Below, one piece after another: positions 18,410 through 27,802 of a DNA stretch of 64,000 nt. The stretch is from Bacteroidaceae bacterium (GTDB lineage Bacteria; Bacteroidota; Bacteroidia; Bacteroidales; Bacteroidaceae): the NCBI GenBank assembly GCA_017960985.1, contig JAGCYD010000080.1, positions 1 to 64,000 on the forward strand, written 5' to 3'. How positions within the stretch are numbered: the first letter of the stretch is position 1; each line of letters begins with the position of its first letter. The notes below the pieces were generated by a model that saw only the letters and a list, made by a program, of their open reading frames with translations, was not told the DNA's origin and made no database searches. A program made the position numbers and the translations under genes.

Positions 18410-18442
18410 GAATGGGGCTGTACTAATTAGCACAGCCCCATT
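18410..18442. terminator. Bidirectional hairpin between convergent genes
   Basis: GAATGGGGCTGT and ACAGCCCCATTC form a perfect 12-bp stem with a 9-nt loop. It lies between the stop of the DUF4491 gene (18401) and the stop of the minus-strand gene at 18480. The T-rich tail is weak on the plus strand and stronger on the minus strand (CGATTTTATTC). Confidence 0.7.
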
Positions 18443-18479
18443 CTATTCTTGGTTCCCGTTCAGTCGTGGAATCTTATTT

Positions 18480-21077
18480 TCAATTTCCGTTATTCAAGAT
18501 TCCGTTTACCAACGCTGTCACATCCGCAACATTTTTGTCACCATCACCATTCACATCTGTCATATCGTTCTCTGCGGTCCTGCCCAACAGCATATCCACG
18601 AGTTCTGTGACATCCTGGTCATCAACGACAGTATCACCATTCACATCGCCCGCCAAAGCCAGGTTGGCAGAGATGGTCACATTTGTATTTGACATAGTTA
18701 GGGAGTAGGTATTGCCCGACACCTGTGTGAGGGTTCCACCTTCTGCAGTATAGCCTTTAAAGATATTGCCCGTAGGCACTTCGCAGCCGACTGAGAGGCT
18801 GACAGTCTGTCCCTCGCCACTATAGAGATTTCCATTGTAAAGGATAGCACGACCTGCAGAGTTTCCATAATTCCCGTTTTCGGAAAGACCAATGGCTGTA
18901 ATACCGCTGACATCGTAAACATAAGTATTACCAAGTGGGGTCAGCGTGGTATTTGCGTCTGCGCTAATTGTGCGGGCAAAACGGAGACCAGCCATATCTG
19001 TGCCTGTATCCAAGTCACCGCTGGTTCTAAAGTTTGCACGAGTGGAGTAGTTATTGGTAATACTGGGAGTAGCAGTACTTATATTAGCTCGCCCCAAAAT
19101 TGCGCCATAGTCATTAGAAGCGGAGAAGGAATTTCCTGTAAATAGGCAATTGCGAACATTACCTGTTCCAACATTGCCCACGATACCACCAACATTTCCA
19201 GCACCATCTTTGAGGGTGAATTTGGCCGCGCTGTGACAACCTAAGATCGTTCCATTATTAATATAACCCGCAACGCCTCCAAAATAATCCCTGTAAGTTT
19301 GGAGACCCTTAATATAAACACTGCTTTCTACAAAACAGTTCCGCACAACACCGCCATTATAGATTAGTCCCACGATGCCAGCCACATACTGATTACCAGA
19401 GATACTACTACTGGCAAGGTGAACATTCTCCACAACGCCACCATCGAGATATCCTACAAGACCAGAGCCCTTGTCGTCTGCGGAACTGATTGTAAGTCCA
19501 CTGAGAAGATAACCTCCCCCATCGTAGGTTCCCCTAAACTTAGTGCTTGAGGAACCGATGCGAGCAATACTACCCACATCGGTAATATCGGCTGTCTGAC
19601 GGAAAGTAAGGCCGTTACAATTGTTTCCTACATTGACATAGGCAGCAAGGCGTTTGAGATCGTTTTTGTTGGCAATAGCGTATGTATTGTTATCAATTTT
19701 GGTGAAATCACCGAGGGAATAGCCCTGCGATGTATAAGAACTTAATGTCAAGGTACTGGATATGCCACCAAAGGTATTCCCGACAAGGTCCTTAACCGTG
19801 CCATTTAATGCACTTATCTTTAGTGTCTTCTTCTCGGTAGCAGTGATGGTGCCTCTAAAAGTAAGTATCGTGTTCCCATCACCATAATAATAGTCGAAAG
19901 TACCCCATTCGGTGACAAGCTTTGTTGCGTCAGGATCCGTCAATTTGACTATCTCGTTGAAGGGTATGGTAATGGCAACCGTGCTACCATAGTAGTAAGG
20001 CCCTGCCGTAACAGTAACATCCCCCGTCGTGATTGTTGGAGCAGAGTTGTCGATGGCTTGGATGTAAGCTTTGACATTCTTGGCATACCAGTCATCGTTT
20101 TGACTTCCTGAAGCATTGAGACGAATACAAAGTGTAGTAAGGTCGGTAGGAATAATCAATCGTCCGTCATCTGCCCGGCAATTGTATTTGAAATACTGCT
20201 GACGGAGATCACCCACAGTATTACCATCCCATGGCTTTTCCACTACACCACATGAGCTACCTTGCGAGGTAACAGGGAAAGAGTAGTCGGCATAGTCTTC
20301 GTTCTTCGATTTATGATAGTGGCTGAAACCCGCCATATAGTGCGATACACTTAGTGTTCCTGGGTCACCATCACCAGCACCCGTGTCGCAGTTCGTGGTG
20401 TCATTGACAAGAATTTGAATGTACTGATAACCATCACTCACCTCCGCTGCACTCAAGGTGACTCTCATACGCAATTGTGCGCCAATGTGGGTGAGATACT
20501 CCTGAGCTGGAGCGTTATTACCGAAGAAAGCATCGAGAGGTACTAAGTGATATGCCTGTGCATAGCCAGCGTCAGTAACGGTGATGGGGATATAACCCGT
20601 GTGAACCCCAAGTGTCTTTTCACTAAATCGGTCTGACATGATTTGGTGGGGGCCAGCATATAAATAATGGCGGTTGCATTCCGCCACAGGATGACCGTAT
20701 TCGTCCGTCAGCTCAAACTTATAAGTAGGAATCGCAACTGAGGAATAAGTGTAAGGCAAGGGGATAGTGGTGGGATCTATTTCCGAGACATCGACTGTTT
20801 TCGTGTCCTCGCCTATGGCGAAGGTAAGCGTACCACTTTTATCGATAAAGTGTTTACCTGCAAGTGCCGAAAGACTTACTGTACGATACTTTACAGTTTC
20901 CTTCGTCGATGTATCCGAACGGGTAATGGTAAATGTCGTCGTAGGAGCATAATCTATCGAAACAGGCCTCGTCACAGTAAATGTGCTTGCGGCCCATACT
21001 GGTGTGCGCCCCACGGTGAGTACGACGATTACCAGCAACAACACAAAAAGTTTCTGGAGTGTAATTGTTATTTTCAT
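18480..21077 (-). CDS. Secreted GLUG-repeat protein with InlB-B-like and dockerin-like C-terminal domains
   Basis: The 865-aa product has a signal peptide ending near residue 30 (VGRTPVWAAS). The N-terminal half looks like immunoglobulin-type beta domains. Residues about 530-690 contain GLUG-type beta-helix repeats (SGLVGYLDGGVVENV, GIVGLIYNGGVVRNC, GGVAGYINNGTILGC, GGIVGNVGTGNVRNC). A domain around 760-808 resembles the divergent InlB B-repeat. The last 57 residues have two dockerin-like calcium loops, DVNGDTVVDDQDVTEL and DVNGDGDKNVADVTAL. The role is probably adhesion or surface display; the ligand is unknown. No cohesin is visible in the window. It has its own promoter. Confidence 0.85.
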   Translation of the reverse strand: MKITITLQKLFVLLLVIVVLTVGRTPVWAASTFTVTRPVSIDYAPTTTFTITRSDTSTKETVKYRTVSLSALAGKHFIDKSGTLTFAIGEDTKTVDVSEIDPTTIPLPYTYSSVAIPTYKFELTDEYGHPVAECNRHYLYAGPHQIMSDRFSEKTLGVHTGYIPITVTDAGYAQAYHLVPLDAFFGNNAPAQEYLTHIGAQLRMRVTLSAAEVSDGYQYIQILVNDTTNCDTGAGDGDPGTLSVSHYMAGFSHYHKSKNEDYADYSFPVTSQGSSCGVVEKPWDGNTVGDLRQQYFKYNCRADDGRLIIPTDLTTLCIRLNASGSQNDDWYAKNVKAYIQAIDNSAPTITTGDVTVTAGPYYYGSTVAITIPFNEIVKLTDPDATKLVTEWGTFDYYYGDGNTILTFRGTITATEKKTLKISALNGTVKDLVGNTFGGISSTLTLSSYTSQGYSLGDFTKIDNNTYAIANKNDLKRLAAYVNVGNNCNGLTFRQTADITDVGSIARIGSSSTKFRGTYDGGGYLLSGLTISSADDKGSGLVGYLDGGVVENVHLASSSISGNQYVAGIVGLIYNGGVVRNCFVESSVYIKGLQTYRDYFGGVAGYINNGTILGCHSAAKFTLKDGAGNVGGIVGNVGTGNVRNCLFTGNSFSASNDYGAILGRANISTATPSITNNYSTRANFRTSGDLDTGTDMAGLRFARTISADANTTLTPLGNTYVYDVSGITAIGLSENGNYGNSAGRAILYNGNLYSGEGQTVSLSVGCEVPTGNIFKGYTAEGGTLTQVSGNTYSLTMSNTNVTISANLALAGDVNGDTVVDDQDVTELVDMLLGRTAENDMTDVNGDGDKNVADVTALVNGILNNGN

Positions 21078-21110
21078 ATCGTTAAAATATTATTTTAATT
21101 TTTTCGTGTG

Positions 21111-21141
21111 CAAAGATAGTACGAACTGAGCAACGAAGCAA
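21111..21141 (-). promoter_or_regulatory. Promoter of the GLUG/dockerin gene
   Basis: On the minus strand TTG at 21141-21139, a 20-bp spacer and TATCTTTG at 21118-21111, with an AT-rich leader of about 27 nt. Confidence 0.65.
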
Positions 21142-21176
21142 GGCCAAAAGGCAATTTATTTGTCATTATCCAAGAA

Positions 21177-21277
21177 TAGTAGTGCGTGGCAGTACGCTAT
21201 AGTAATGCGAGACTGTATGCATTAGTATTGCGAGGCGGCATGCAATAGTAGTGCGAGATGAGATGCATTAATAATGC
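21177..21277. repeat. Array C: four and a half 23-bp units (TAGTAnTGCG...ATGCAT)
   Basis: Units start at 21177, 21200, 21223 and 21246, with a partial unit at 21269. The common words are TAGTAnTGCGAG and, at the far end, ATGCAT or ACGCTA, so each unit has weak dyad symmetry. The last units run through the stop codon of the MATE gene (21268-21270) and into its last two codons. Confidence 0.85.
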
Positions 21278-22551
21278 TTGAAGAGAAGGGTCTGCATCAG
21301 GCCACGGGTGGCAAGGTAAGCCAAGAAGGCAAGCCAAAGGGCATGATTGCCATAATAATTGCCTAAAGCGAACCACAGCACAAAGAAGACTATGGCACTG
21401 ACGAGCATAGAAAGGAACATCTGGCGCGTCAGGGTCATTCCTATATATATTCCGTCCCAGACAAAAGCCGGCAGGGCAACAAAGGGTATAAGCATTGCCC
21501 ATGGAAGATAATCACAGGCTATCACGACAACTTGCGCTTGATTGGTCAACAGAGAAAGAATCCACGGCCCCATTGCTACATAGATAACAGTAAACACAAA
21601 TGCCAGCGCTACGCCCCAACAAAATATCCGACGGATTACAAGACGAAGCCCTTGCGCATCGTTCTTTCCCATATATTGACCGCTCAATGCTTCTGCAGCA
21701 TTGGCCAATCCGTCGGTAAAATACGAGTAGAGAATAAAGAACTGTATAAGCAAGGCATTGGCATCAAGATACAGACCACCTAATCGGCTGCCTGCCGTCG
21801 TGAAATATACCGTAACAGCAACCATGCATAAGGTACGGAGGAAAATATCCCTATTGACCGAGAAGAACCTTAGCAACTCATCCCTACGCAACAAAACGCC
21901 CCAGTCTATTTGGCGTTCTATTGGAAACACGCTCCCCACCCTACACATAGCATAAATCAATCCACCATACAATCCGACGACCGTACCTATAGCCACACCT
22001 GCCACTCCCCATCCCAACACAAAGACAAACACTATCGTGGCAGCAATGTTTAGTAAATTCTGGAGTATTGCCGTAAACATTGGGATACGCGTGTTCTGCA
22101 TTCCAATGAACCATCCTGTCAAGCCATAACTGGCCAAAGTGGCCGGTGCGCCCCAGATGCAAATGTGAACATATACCGAAGCCTGTTCTGCCACCATTGG
22201 GGCTGGAGCCATCATCCAAAGCGAAAACCTAAGTAATGGCTCTTGAAGTATCAAGAGCAAAACACTAAGCATGCCCCCTAATATCAGGCTGCGAAACAAT
22301 CCATAGCGAATCGTCTTTCTGTCCTCGGCGCCATAAGCCTGCGATACGATACCTGTTGTACCCATCCGAAGAAAGGCAAACACCCAATACAGCATATTAA
22401 AGATGGTCGTACCGATGGCTATTGCTCCAATGTATTCGGCAGCCCCCAAATGCCCGACAATGGTCATATCCACAATTCCCAACAAGGGTACGGTAATATT
22501 CGTTACCACTGCGGGCAAGGCCAATTGGAGTATGGGATTTTGTATCTTCAT
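21268..22551 (-). CDS. MATE family multidrug/toxin efflux protein
   Basis: The 427-aa inner-membrane protein has twelve predicted helices and typical MATE wording (LALPAVVTNITVPLLGIVDMTIVGHLG at the start, MGTTGIVSQAYG near residue 65). It belongs to the DinF-like branch by appearance and exports substrates against Na+ or H+; the substrate is unknown. I start at Met3 of the longest frame (22551), but 22557 is equally possible. Its start overlaps the terminator hairpin of the upstream tRNA gene and no promoter is evident between them, so it may depend on read-through. Array C overlaps its 3' end. Confidence 0.9.
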   Translation of the reverse strand: MKIQNPILQLALPAVVTNITVPLLGIVDMTIVGHLGAAEYIGAIAIGTTIFNMLYWVFAFLRMGTTGIVSQAYGAEDRKTIRYGLFRSLILGGMLSVLLLILQEPLLRFSLWMMAPAPMVAEQASVYVHICIWGAPATLASYGLTGWFIGMQNTRIPMFTAILQNLLNIAATIVFVFVLGWGVAGVAIGTVVGLYGGLIYAMCRVGSVFPIERQIDWGVLLRRDELLRFFSVNRDIFLRTLCMVAVTVYFTTAGSRLGGLYLDANALLIQFFILYSYFTDGLANAAEALSGQYMGKNDAQGLRLVIRRIFCWGVALAFVFTVIYVAMGPWILSLLTNQAQVVVIACDYLPWAMLIPFVALPAFVWDGIYIGMTLTRQMFLSMLVSAIVFFVLWFALGNYYGNHALWLAFLAYLATRGLMQTLLFKHY

Positions 22552-22555
22552 AAAC

Positions 22556-22592
22556 AAAAGACTGAACCGCGATGCTGCGATTCAGTCTTCTT
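22556..22592 (-). terminator. Hairpin terminator after tRNA-Pro
   Basis: AAGACTGAA and TTCAGTCTT form a stem with a GC-rich imperfect inner part and T-rich flanks on both strands. It lies 6 bp beyond the tRNA 3' end and touches the MATE start codon. Confidence 0.65.
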
Positions 22593-22597
22593 TAGTG

Positions 22598-22670
22598 TCG
22601 GGGCGACCCGACTCGAACGGGCGACCGCCTGGTCCCAAACCAGGAACGCTACCAACTGCGCTACACCCCG
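22598..22670 (-). tRNA. tRNA-Pro (anticodon UGG)
   Basis: The 73-nt cloverleaf reads on the minus strand from CGGGGTG to CGCCCCG plus discriminator A. The D-arm is AGCGCAGTTGGTAGCG, the anticodon stem CCTGG/CCAGG with loop TTTGGGA (anticodon TGG), and the T-arm GTTCGAGTC. The 3' CCA is not encoded. A -7 element TATCTTTG lies at 22708-22701, about 30 bp upstream. Confidence 0.95.
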
Positions 22671-22700
22671 ATTGCTTCGTGTTTTCACCGTAAGCGACGG

Positions 22701-22708
22701 CAAAGATA
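22701..22708 (-). promoter_or_regulatory. -7 element of tRNA-Pro
   Basis: Minus-strand TATCTTTG at the right distance from the tRNA 5' end. The -33 element is not clear. Confidence 0.5.
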
Positions 22709-22774
22709 CAACTTTATTCTGACATGAACACCATACACATGGAATATTTTGCGAGAAATGTCTGCCACTTGCAA

Positions 22775-22806
22775 TTTGGAAGTTCGGAAAAATGTTTGTA
22801 TCTTTG
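22775..22806 (+). promoter_or_regulatory. Promoter of the transketolase gene
   Basis: TTTG at 22775-22778, a 20-bp spacer and TATCTTTG at 22799-22806, a full match to the consensus. Leader about 47 nt to the ATG at 22860. Confidence 0.75.
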
Positions 22807-22859
22807 TCCGATTGGGTATAACAATAATAATAATATATTAACTATAAACGAACAAGACT

Positions 22860-24884
22860 ATGACAGACATTAAGGTTCTGAATCATGCAGCCGACAACAT
22901 TCGTATTCTGGCTGCCAGTGCAGTAGAAAAAGCCAAGAGCGGTCATCCTGGTGGTGCCATGGGCGGTGCTGACTTCATTAATGTACTTTACAGCGAATAT
23001 CTCTAGTACGACCCCGAAAATCCCACATGGGCTGGTCGTGACCGTTTCTATCTTGACCCTGGACACATGGCTCCGATGCTCTACAGCCAATTATGCTTGA
23101 TTGGCAAATACAGCCTCGAAGAGTTGGCAAACCTTCGCCAGTGGGGTTCTCCCACAACAGGCCATCCTGAGTTCGACCCGACACGCGGTGTAGAGAACAC
23201 TTCTGGTCCTCTTGGACAGGGACACGCCTTTGCCGTCGGTGCTGCCATTGCTGCCAAGTTCCTTGCTGCACATACGGGCAACCCCACATTTGCCAAGGAA
23301 ACCATCTATGCCTATATTTCCGATGGTGGTGTACAGGAAGAGATTTCACAGGGTGCCGCCCGTATCGCAGGTACACTGGGACTGGACAACCTCATCATGT
23401 TCTACGACTCCAATGACATTCAGCTTTCTACCGAAACCAAGGAAGTCATGAACGAGGACACGGCTGCCAAGTATCGTGCTCTCGGTTGGGATGTACAGGA
23501 GATCAATGGCAACGATGCCACCCAAATCCGTACCGCTATTGAGAAGGCCAAGGCCGTTAAGGGCAAGCCTGCACTCATCATTGGTAAGTGCATTATGGGT
23601 AAGGGTGCCCTGAAGGAAGATGGCTCAAGCTACGAGCGTAACTGCAAGACGCACGGCGCTCCCTTAGGTGGCGACGCCTTCAAGAATACCATCAAGAACT
23701 TGGGGGGCGACCCAGAGAACCCCTTCCAGATATTCCCCGATGTAAAGGAACTCTATGCCCGTCGTGCTGAAGAACTGAAGAAGATAGCCACCGAGCGTTA
23801 TGCTGAGGAAAAGGCCTGGGCTGCTGCTAATCCCGAAAAGGCAGCACAGCAGAACGAATGGTTCAGCGGTAAGGCTCCGAAGATTGACTGGACAAAGTGC
23901 ACACAGAAAGACAACGATGCTACACGCAGTGCCAGCGCTGCCTGTCTGAGCGTATTGGCCGAACAAGTTCCCAATATGATTTGTGCAAGTGCCGACTTGT
24001 CAAACTCCGACAAGACCGATGGTTTCCTGAAGAAGACACAAGCCCTAAAGGCCGATGATTTCTCGGGTGCATTCTTCCAGGCTGGTGTAGCCGAGTTGAC
24101 CATGGCTTGCTGCTGCATCGGTATGGCATTGCATGGCGGTGTCATTCCTGCTTGTGGAACCTTCTTCGTGTTCAGTGATTACATGAAGCCTGCCGTGCGC
24201 ATGGCTGCCCTAATGGAACTTCCTGTGAAGTTCATCTGGACACACGATGCCTTCCGTGTTGGCGAGGATGGTCCTACTCACGAGCCCGTAGAACAGGAAG
24301 CACAGATTCGTTTGATGGAGAAACTGAAGAACCACCACGGTGCAAACTCATGTTTGGTATTGCGTCCTGCAGATGCCAAAGAAACGACCACGGCGTGGGC
24401 TATGGCTATGGAAAATATGAGTACCCCAACCGCACTCATTCTCAGCCGTCAGAACATACAGAACCTACCCGAAGGTAACGATTATGAACAGGCTCGCAAG
24501 GGCGGTTACATTGTAGCCGGCAGCGATGCCAATCCCGATGTCGTATTGGTCGCTACAGGTTCTGAGGTCAGCACGCTTGTGGCTGGTGCCGAATTACTCC
24601 GCAAGGATGGCGTGAAGGTTCGCATCGTTAGCGTACCCAGTGAAGGTGTATTCCGTAATCAGCCGTTGGCCTATCAACAGAGCGTTGTACCTGCAGGTGC
24701 CAAGGTCTTTGGTATGACTGCCGGTTTGCCCGTCAACTTGCAGGGTTTCCTCATTGGTGCCGCTCCTGAGAGCAAGGTATGGGGTCTTGAGAGCTTTGGT
24801 TTTTCTGCTCCTTACAAAGTGCTCGACGAGAAGTTGGGTTACACCGCTGAGAATGTGTATAAGCAGGTAAAGAGCATACTTTAA
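22860..24884 (+). pseudogene. tkt: Transketolase interrupted by an in-frame TAG at codon 49
   Basis: Translation from the ATG at 22860 gives a normal N-terminus with the TPP motif SGHPGGAMGGADF. It then meets TAG at 23004-23006 after NVLYSEYL and continues in the same frame with YDPENPTWAGRDRF and PGHMAPMLYSQL to a normal end, 674 aa in all. Later motifs are intact (ISDGGVQEE, GEDGPTHEP). The first in-frame ATG after the stop is 23067, which would remove the conserved SGHPGG histidine region. TAG ends two other genes here (lspA, SusD at 61366), so reassigned code is unlikely. A recent nonsense mutation, a base-calling error or suppression remain possible. The strong promoter and the rest of the gene look functional. 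Confidence 0.85.
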
Positions 24885-24888
24885 TTCA

Positions 24889-24924
24889 CAATTCTTGGCA
24901 GAGCCAAGCGCATAATTTACAATT
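24889..24924 (-). repeat. CTTGGCTCTGCCAAG element, copy 1 (tkt-rpiB spacer)
   Basis: A CTTGGC/GCCAAG hairpin at 24894-24908 is flanked by AATT-type 7-bp words and fills the whole 40-bp spacer between the two genes. Near-identical cores occur at 27769-27783 and 31679-31693. Confidence 0.8.
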
Positions 24925-25368
24925 ATGGATATTAAGATAGTAGGGTTAGCCAGTGACCATGCTGGCTACCCTCTTAAAGAATTCGTTAAGACCTATCTGG
25001 ATGCGCGTGGTATCACGTGGAAGGATTATGGTACTTATACGGAAGATTCCTGCGACTATGCCGATTTCGGTCATGCTTTGGCGCGTGGCATAGAGAAGGG
25101 CGAGGTCTATCCTGGCATTGCTATCTGTGGAAGTGGCGAAGGCATTGCTATGACGCTCAATAAGCATCAGGACATCCGTGCCGGACTTTCATGGATTCCC
25201 GAGATTGCACACCTTATCCGTCAGCACAACGATGCCAATGTTCTTGTCATGCCAGGTCGTTTCATTGACAACGAAATGGCTCGCAAGATTATGGACGAGT
25301 TCTTTGCCACCGACTTTGAGGGCGGACGCCATCAACGGCGCGTGGAGAAGATACCTGTTTTGTTATAA
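24925..25368 (+). CDS. rpiB: Ribose 5-phosphate isomerase B
   Basis: It interconverts ribose 5-phosphate and ribulose 5-phosphate. The 147-aa product has the RpiB/LacAB motifs GLASDHAGYPLKEFV at the N-terminus, the CGSGEGIAMTLNKH active-site loop near residue 70 with its Cys, and the C-terminal FEGGRHQRRVEKI. It lies 40 bp after transketolase, completing a two-gene non-oxidative pentose phosphate unit. A terminator follows. Confidence 0.95.
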   Translation: MDIKIVGLASDHAGYPLKEFVKTYLDARGITWKDYGTYTEDSCDYADFGHALARGIEKGEVYPGIAICGSGEGIAMTLNKHQDIRAGLSWIPEIAHLIRQHNDANVLVMPGRFIDNEMARKIMDEFFATDFEGGRHQRRVEKIPVLL

Positions 25369-25380
25369 GACAGCTACCAC

Positions 25381-26325
25381 TTAAACCTGCGTTGTTATGC
25401 GCAGGTTTTTTTGTAACTGTTCGGTACTGCTGGCCCCAACAAGCACAGAGGAAACGCCCTTCTGACGCAAAATCCACGAAAGAGCATATTCAGCAAGACT
25501 AAGGCCTTCGGCTTGTGCTTCGGCATTGTATTGCTGAATCTTCTGGAGTACTTCGTCAGTAAGCATATCGGAACGCAAGAATTTTCCCTTTGACATGCGT
25601 GAACCTTCAGGAATGCCATACAGATAGCGGTCGGTGAGTAAACCTTGTGCAAGGGGAGAGAAGGAGATGAAACCTACACCTTCTTGCCGACAAAGTTCAA
25701 GAATACCCTCCTCAATGGGGGTACGATCAAGCAGATTGATGCGGCCTTGATAGATGAGACAAGGCACATCGCGCTCACGCAGATACTGGAACGCAAAGCG
25801 TGTTGCCTCTAATGGCCAACGGGAGATACCGATATAAAGAGCCTTACCACTGCGAACAATATCAACAAGAGCTTGTAGAGTCTCCTCCAATGGCGTTTCT
25901 GGGTCATAGCGATGACTATAAAAGAGATCTACATAATCGAGAGACATACGATGCAAGCTTTGGTCTAGCGAGGCCATAAGATACTTGCGACTGCCCCAAT
26001 TGCCATAAGGACCTGGCCACATATCATAGCCAGCCTTGGTCGCGATGAACATTTCATCACGATAGGGACGAAAATCCTCATCCATCAGTTTTCCAAAAGT
26101 TTCTTCCGCACTACCATAGGGAGGACCATAGTTGTTGGCAAGGTCGAAATGAGTGATGCCATGGTCAAACGCATAACGCATAATCTGACGACTGCGTCCA
26201 AAATCATCTATTGCTCCAAAATTGTGCCAAAAACCTAATGACACCTTGGGCAACAGAACACCCGAACGCCCACAGCGTTCGTATTTCATTTCGTCATAAC
26301 GATGTTGATTCGCTATAAACTTCAT
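25381..26325 (-). CDS. Aldo/keto reductase, YghZ-like
   Basis: The 314-aa NADPH-dependent oxidoreductase starts MKFIANQHRYDEMKYERCG. It has the AKR signatures HFDLANNYGPPYGSAEETFG (catalytic Asp and Tyr) and KAGYDMWPGPYGNWGSRKY near residue 100 (catalytic Lys), plus a C-terminal NADP-binding VLVGASSTEQLQKNL. The insertion PGPYGNWGSRKYL is typical of the L-glyceraldehyde 3-phosphate reductase (YghZ/Gpr) branch. The start at 26325 is fixed by an ATGA overlap with the GH30 stop, so the two are translationally coupled. Confidence 0.9.
   Translation of the reverse strand: MKFIANQHRYDEMKYERCGRSGVLLPKVSLGFWHNFGAIDDFGRSRQIMRYAFDHGITHFDLANNYGPPYGSAEETFGKLMDEDFRPYRDEMFIATKAGYDMWPGPYGNWGSRKYLMASLDQSLHRMSLDYVDLFYSHRYDPETPLEETLQALVDIVRSGKALYIGISRWPLEATRFAFQYLRERDVPCLIYQGRINLLDRTPIEEGILELCRQEGVGFISFSPLAQGLLTDRYLYGIPEGSRMSKGKFLRSDMLTDEVLQKIQQYNAEAQAEGLSLAEYALSWILRQKGVSSVLVGASSTEQLQKNLRITTQV
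25384..25412 (+). terminator. Intrinsic terminator after rpiB
   Basis: AACCTGCG and CGCAGGTT with an 8-nt loop, followed by a run of seven T including the end of the stem. It overlaps the last codons of the convergent aldo/keto reductase gene. Confidence 0.85.
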
Positions 26326-27740
26326 TCTATGGTTAAAATACAAGTGATAACACTTTGTGGTTGAAGCGTAATCTCCAGTGCATTGTCATGGCAAATCAAA
26401 TCTGATGGTTCAAGCGATTGAGTAGCACTGGTTGTATAGGTCTGAATCTTTGACACGATTTTTCCTAGAGAGGACAAGTCGTAAGTGAATGTCGTTGTAT
26501 TGTGTTCATTGTTCAAACGAACAAGAACCACCTCTTTCTCATCGGGAGAGATGGCACAAAGTGTCTGGTCGTCATCCACATCAAGGAATACATAACCCTG
26601 ACGAATGAATCGGGTTACTTGCTGACGAACATAATAATTCTTTAATCGCCAACTCTGTTGTGGTTTCCACCAGGTACCGACAAGAGCCCACTGGTCAGTA
26701 TGTTCATCTGCATATTGCCAATCAACCCAAGCCACGGGTTGCAAATAGCGCATATCGTCAAATAGGCGTTGTAGCATCTTCAGATTCCCCTCAATACCAC
26801 GACCTCCGTCACCACTTTCACTCATCCAGAGCCGCAGTCCTTTTTCTTTCACAATATTCCGGATAGCCTCGCGTTCTCCATTCGTTGCACCATAGGTATG
26901 CACATTCCATTGGCTGAGCATACCTATGGCATCGCCATAAACCTGAAGGTCACGAAGCGAAGCCTTAGTTGCAGTTTCGTCTGAAGCCGAAATCGTAGTA
27001 TTATTAAGCCCCGAAGCCTGAAGCATCGGATAAAGGACATGAAGCAAATCCACCTGAGACTCTGGGTCGAAATGACAACCCTCCTGGCTTCCGCTGCGAT
27101 ACCAGTAATTGGTATAGGGTTCATTAAATGGCTCCAAGGTCCTAAACTCTATACCATAGGCATCACGGAAATGAAGACAAACATCAATCAAATACTGGCA
27201 GAAAGCCTCGTAGTACTCAGGAGCGAGATTGTCTTTATTCGGATCTTCATGCCCTGCGCAGCATCCGCTTACCGTCATCCACCAAGGCGCACTGTTACTA
27301 AATGCCTCGAAGATAGCATCCGGACGCGCTTCACGGATTTTCAGCAACACCTTAATTTGAGCGCTGTCTGCTGTCCAATCATACTCCGAGTCAGGATAGA
27401 GTTTAAAGCCTGGCATTTCAGCACGGTATCCCTTTCCTTTTCTTGGGCGTGCCATATGATGTGGCGTACAATTTCGCCACTGTGGATCATCACCACCACC
27501 AATATTATAGCGAAAGACATTATAATTCAGCCCCTCGGGACTTACCAACCACTCCACCAACGAGTCTAAATGCTCATCGGTCCAGTGGCCTGCCATGTTT
27601 CCCCACCAACAAATACTTACGCCCCATCCTTCCAGGGTCTGGTTCCTTTTAGGGGTATCTATCTGAATGGAGGACTTTGCATGAAGCATGAAGCATTGAA
27701 GTGCCAACAAGCATAACAAGGTAAGGCATTTGTTTTTCAT
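26322..27740 (-). CDS. Secreted glycoside hydrolase, GH30
   Basis: The 472-aa product begins with a signal peptide (MKNKCLTLLCLLALQCFMLH). It shows a GH30 (beta/alpha)8 barrel with the acid/base Glu207 in LEPFNEPYTNYW and the nucleophile Glu308 in WMSESGDGG, and ends in the side beta domain characteristic of the family (NNEHNTTTFTYDL). The sequence TLEGWGVSICWWGNMAG at the start resembles beta-1,6-galactanase-like members, but GH30 specificities vary and I do not assign a substrate. It is coupled to the downstream aldo/keto reductase. No SusCD pair is adjacent. Confidence 0.88.
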   Translation of the reverse strand: MKNKCLTLLCLLALQCFMLHAKSSIQIDTPKRNQTLEGWGVSICWWGNMAGHWTDEHLDSLVEWLVSPEGLNYNVFRYNIGGGDDPQWRNCTPHHMARPRKGKGYRAEMPGFKLYPDSEYDWTADSAQIKVLLKIREARPDAIFEAFSNSAPWWMTVSGCCAGHEDPNKDNLAPEYYEAFCQYLIDVCLHFRDAYGIEFRTLEPFNEPYTNYWYRSGSQEGCHFDPESQVDLLHVLYPMLQASGLNNTTISASDETATKASLRDLQVYGDAIGMLSQWNVHTYGATNGEREAIRNIVKEKGLRLWMSESGDGGRGIEGNLKMLQRLFDDMRYLQPVAWVDWQYADEHTDQWALVGTWWKPQQSWRLKNYYVRQQVTRFIRQGYVFLDVDDDQTLCAISPDEKEVVLVRLNNEHNTTTFTYDLSSLGKIVSKIQTYTTSATQSLEPSDLICHDNALEITLQPQSVITCILTIE

Positions 27741-27802
27741 GGGTTATGGGTTAAGGGTTAATTGTGCGCTTGGCTCTGCCAAGAATTATGAATTATGAAT
27801 TT
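27741..27802 (-). repeat. Heptamers plus CTTGGCTCTGCCAAG element, copy 2
   Basis: 7-bp words TGGGTTA, TGGGTTA, AGGGTTA and ATTGTGC are followed by the hairpin CTTGGC-TCT-GCCAAG (27769-27783) and then AATTATG, AATTATG, AATTTTC. The spacer between the 54-aa gene and the GH30 gene consists of little else. Confidence 0.8.

Noticed and set aside
22860..24884. Genome-wide reassignment of TAG
   Set aside because: lspA (28945-28947) and the SusD gene (61366-61368) end in TAG at the expected protein ends. No other gene in the window carries an internal TAG.
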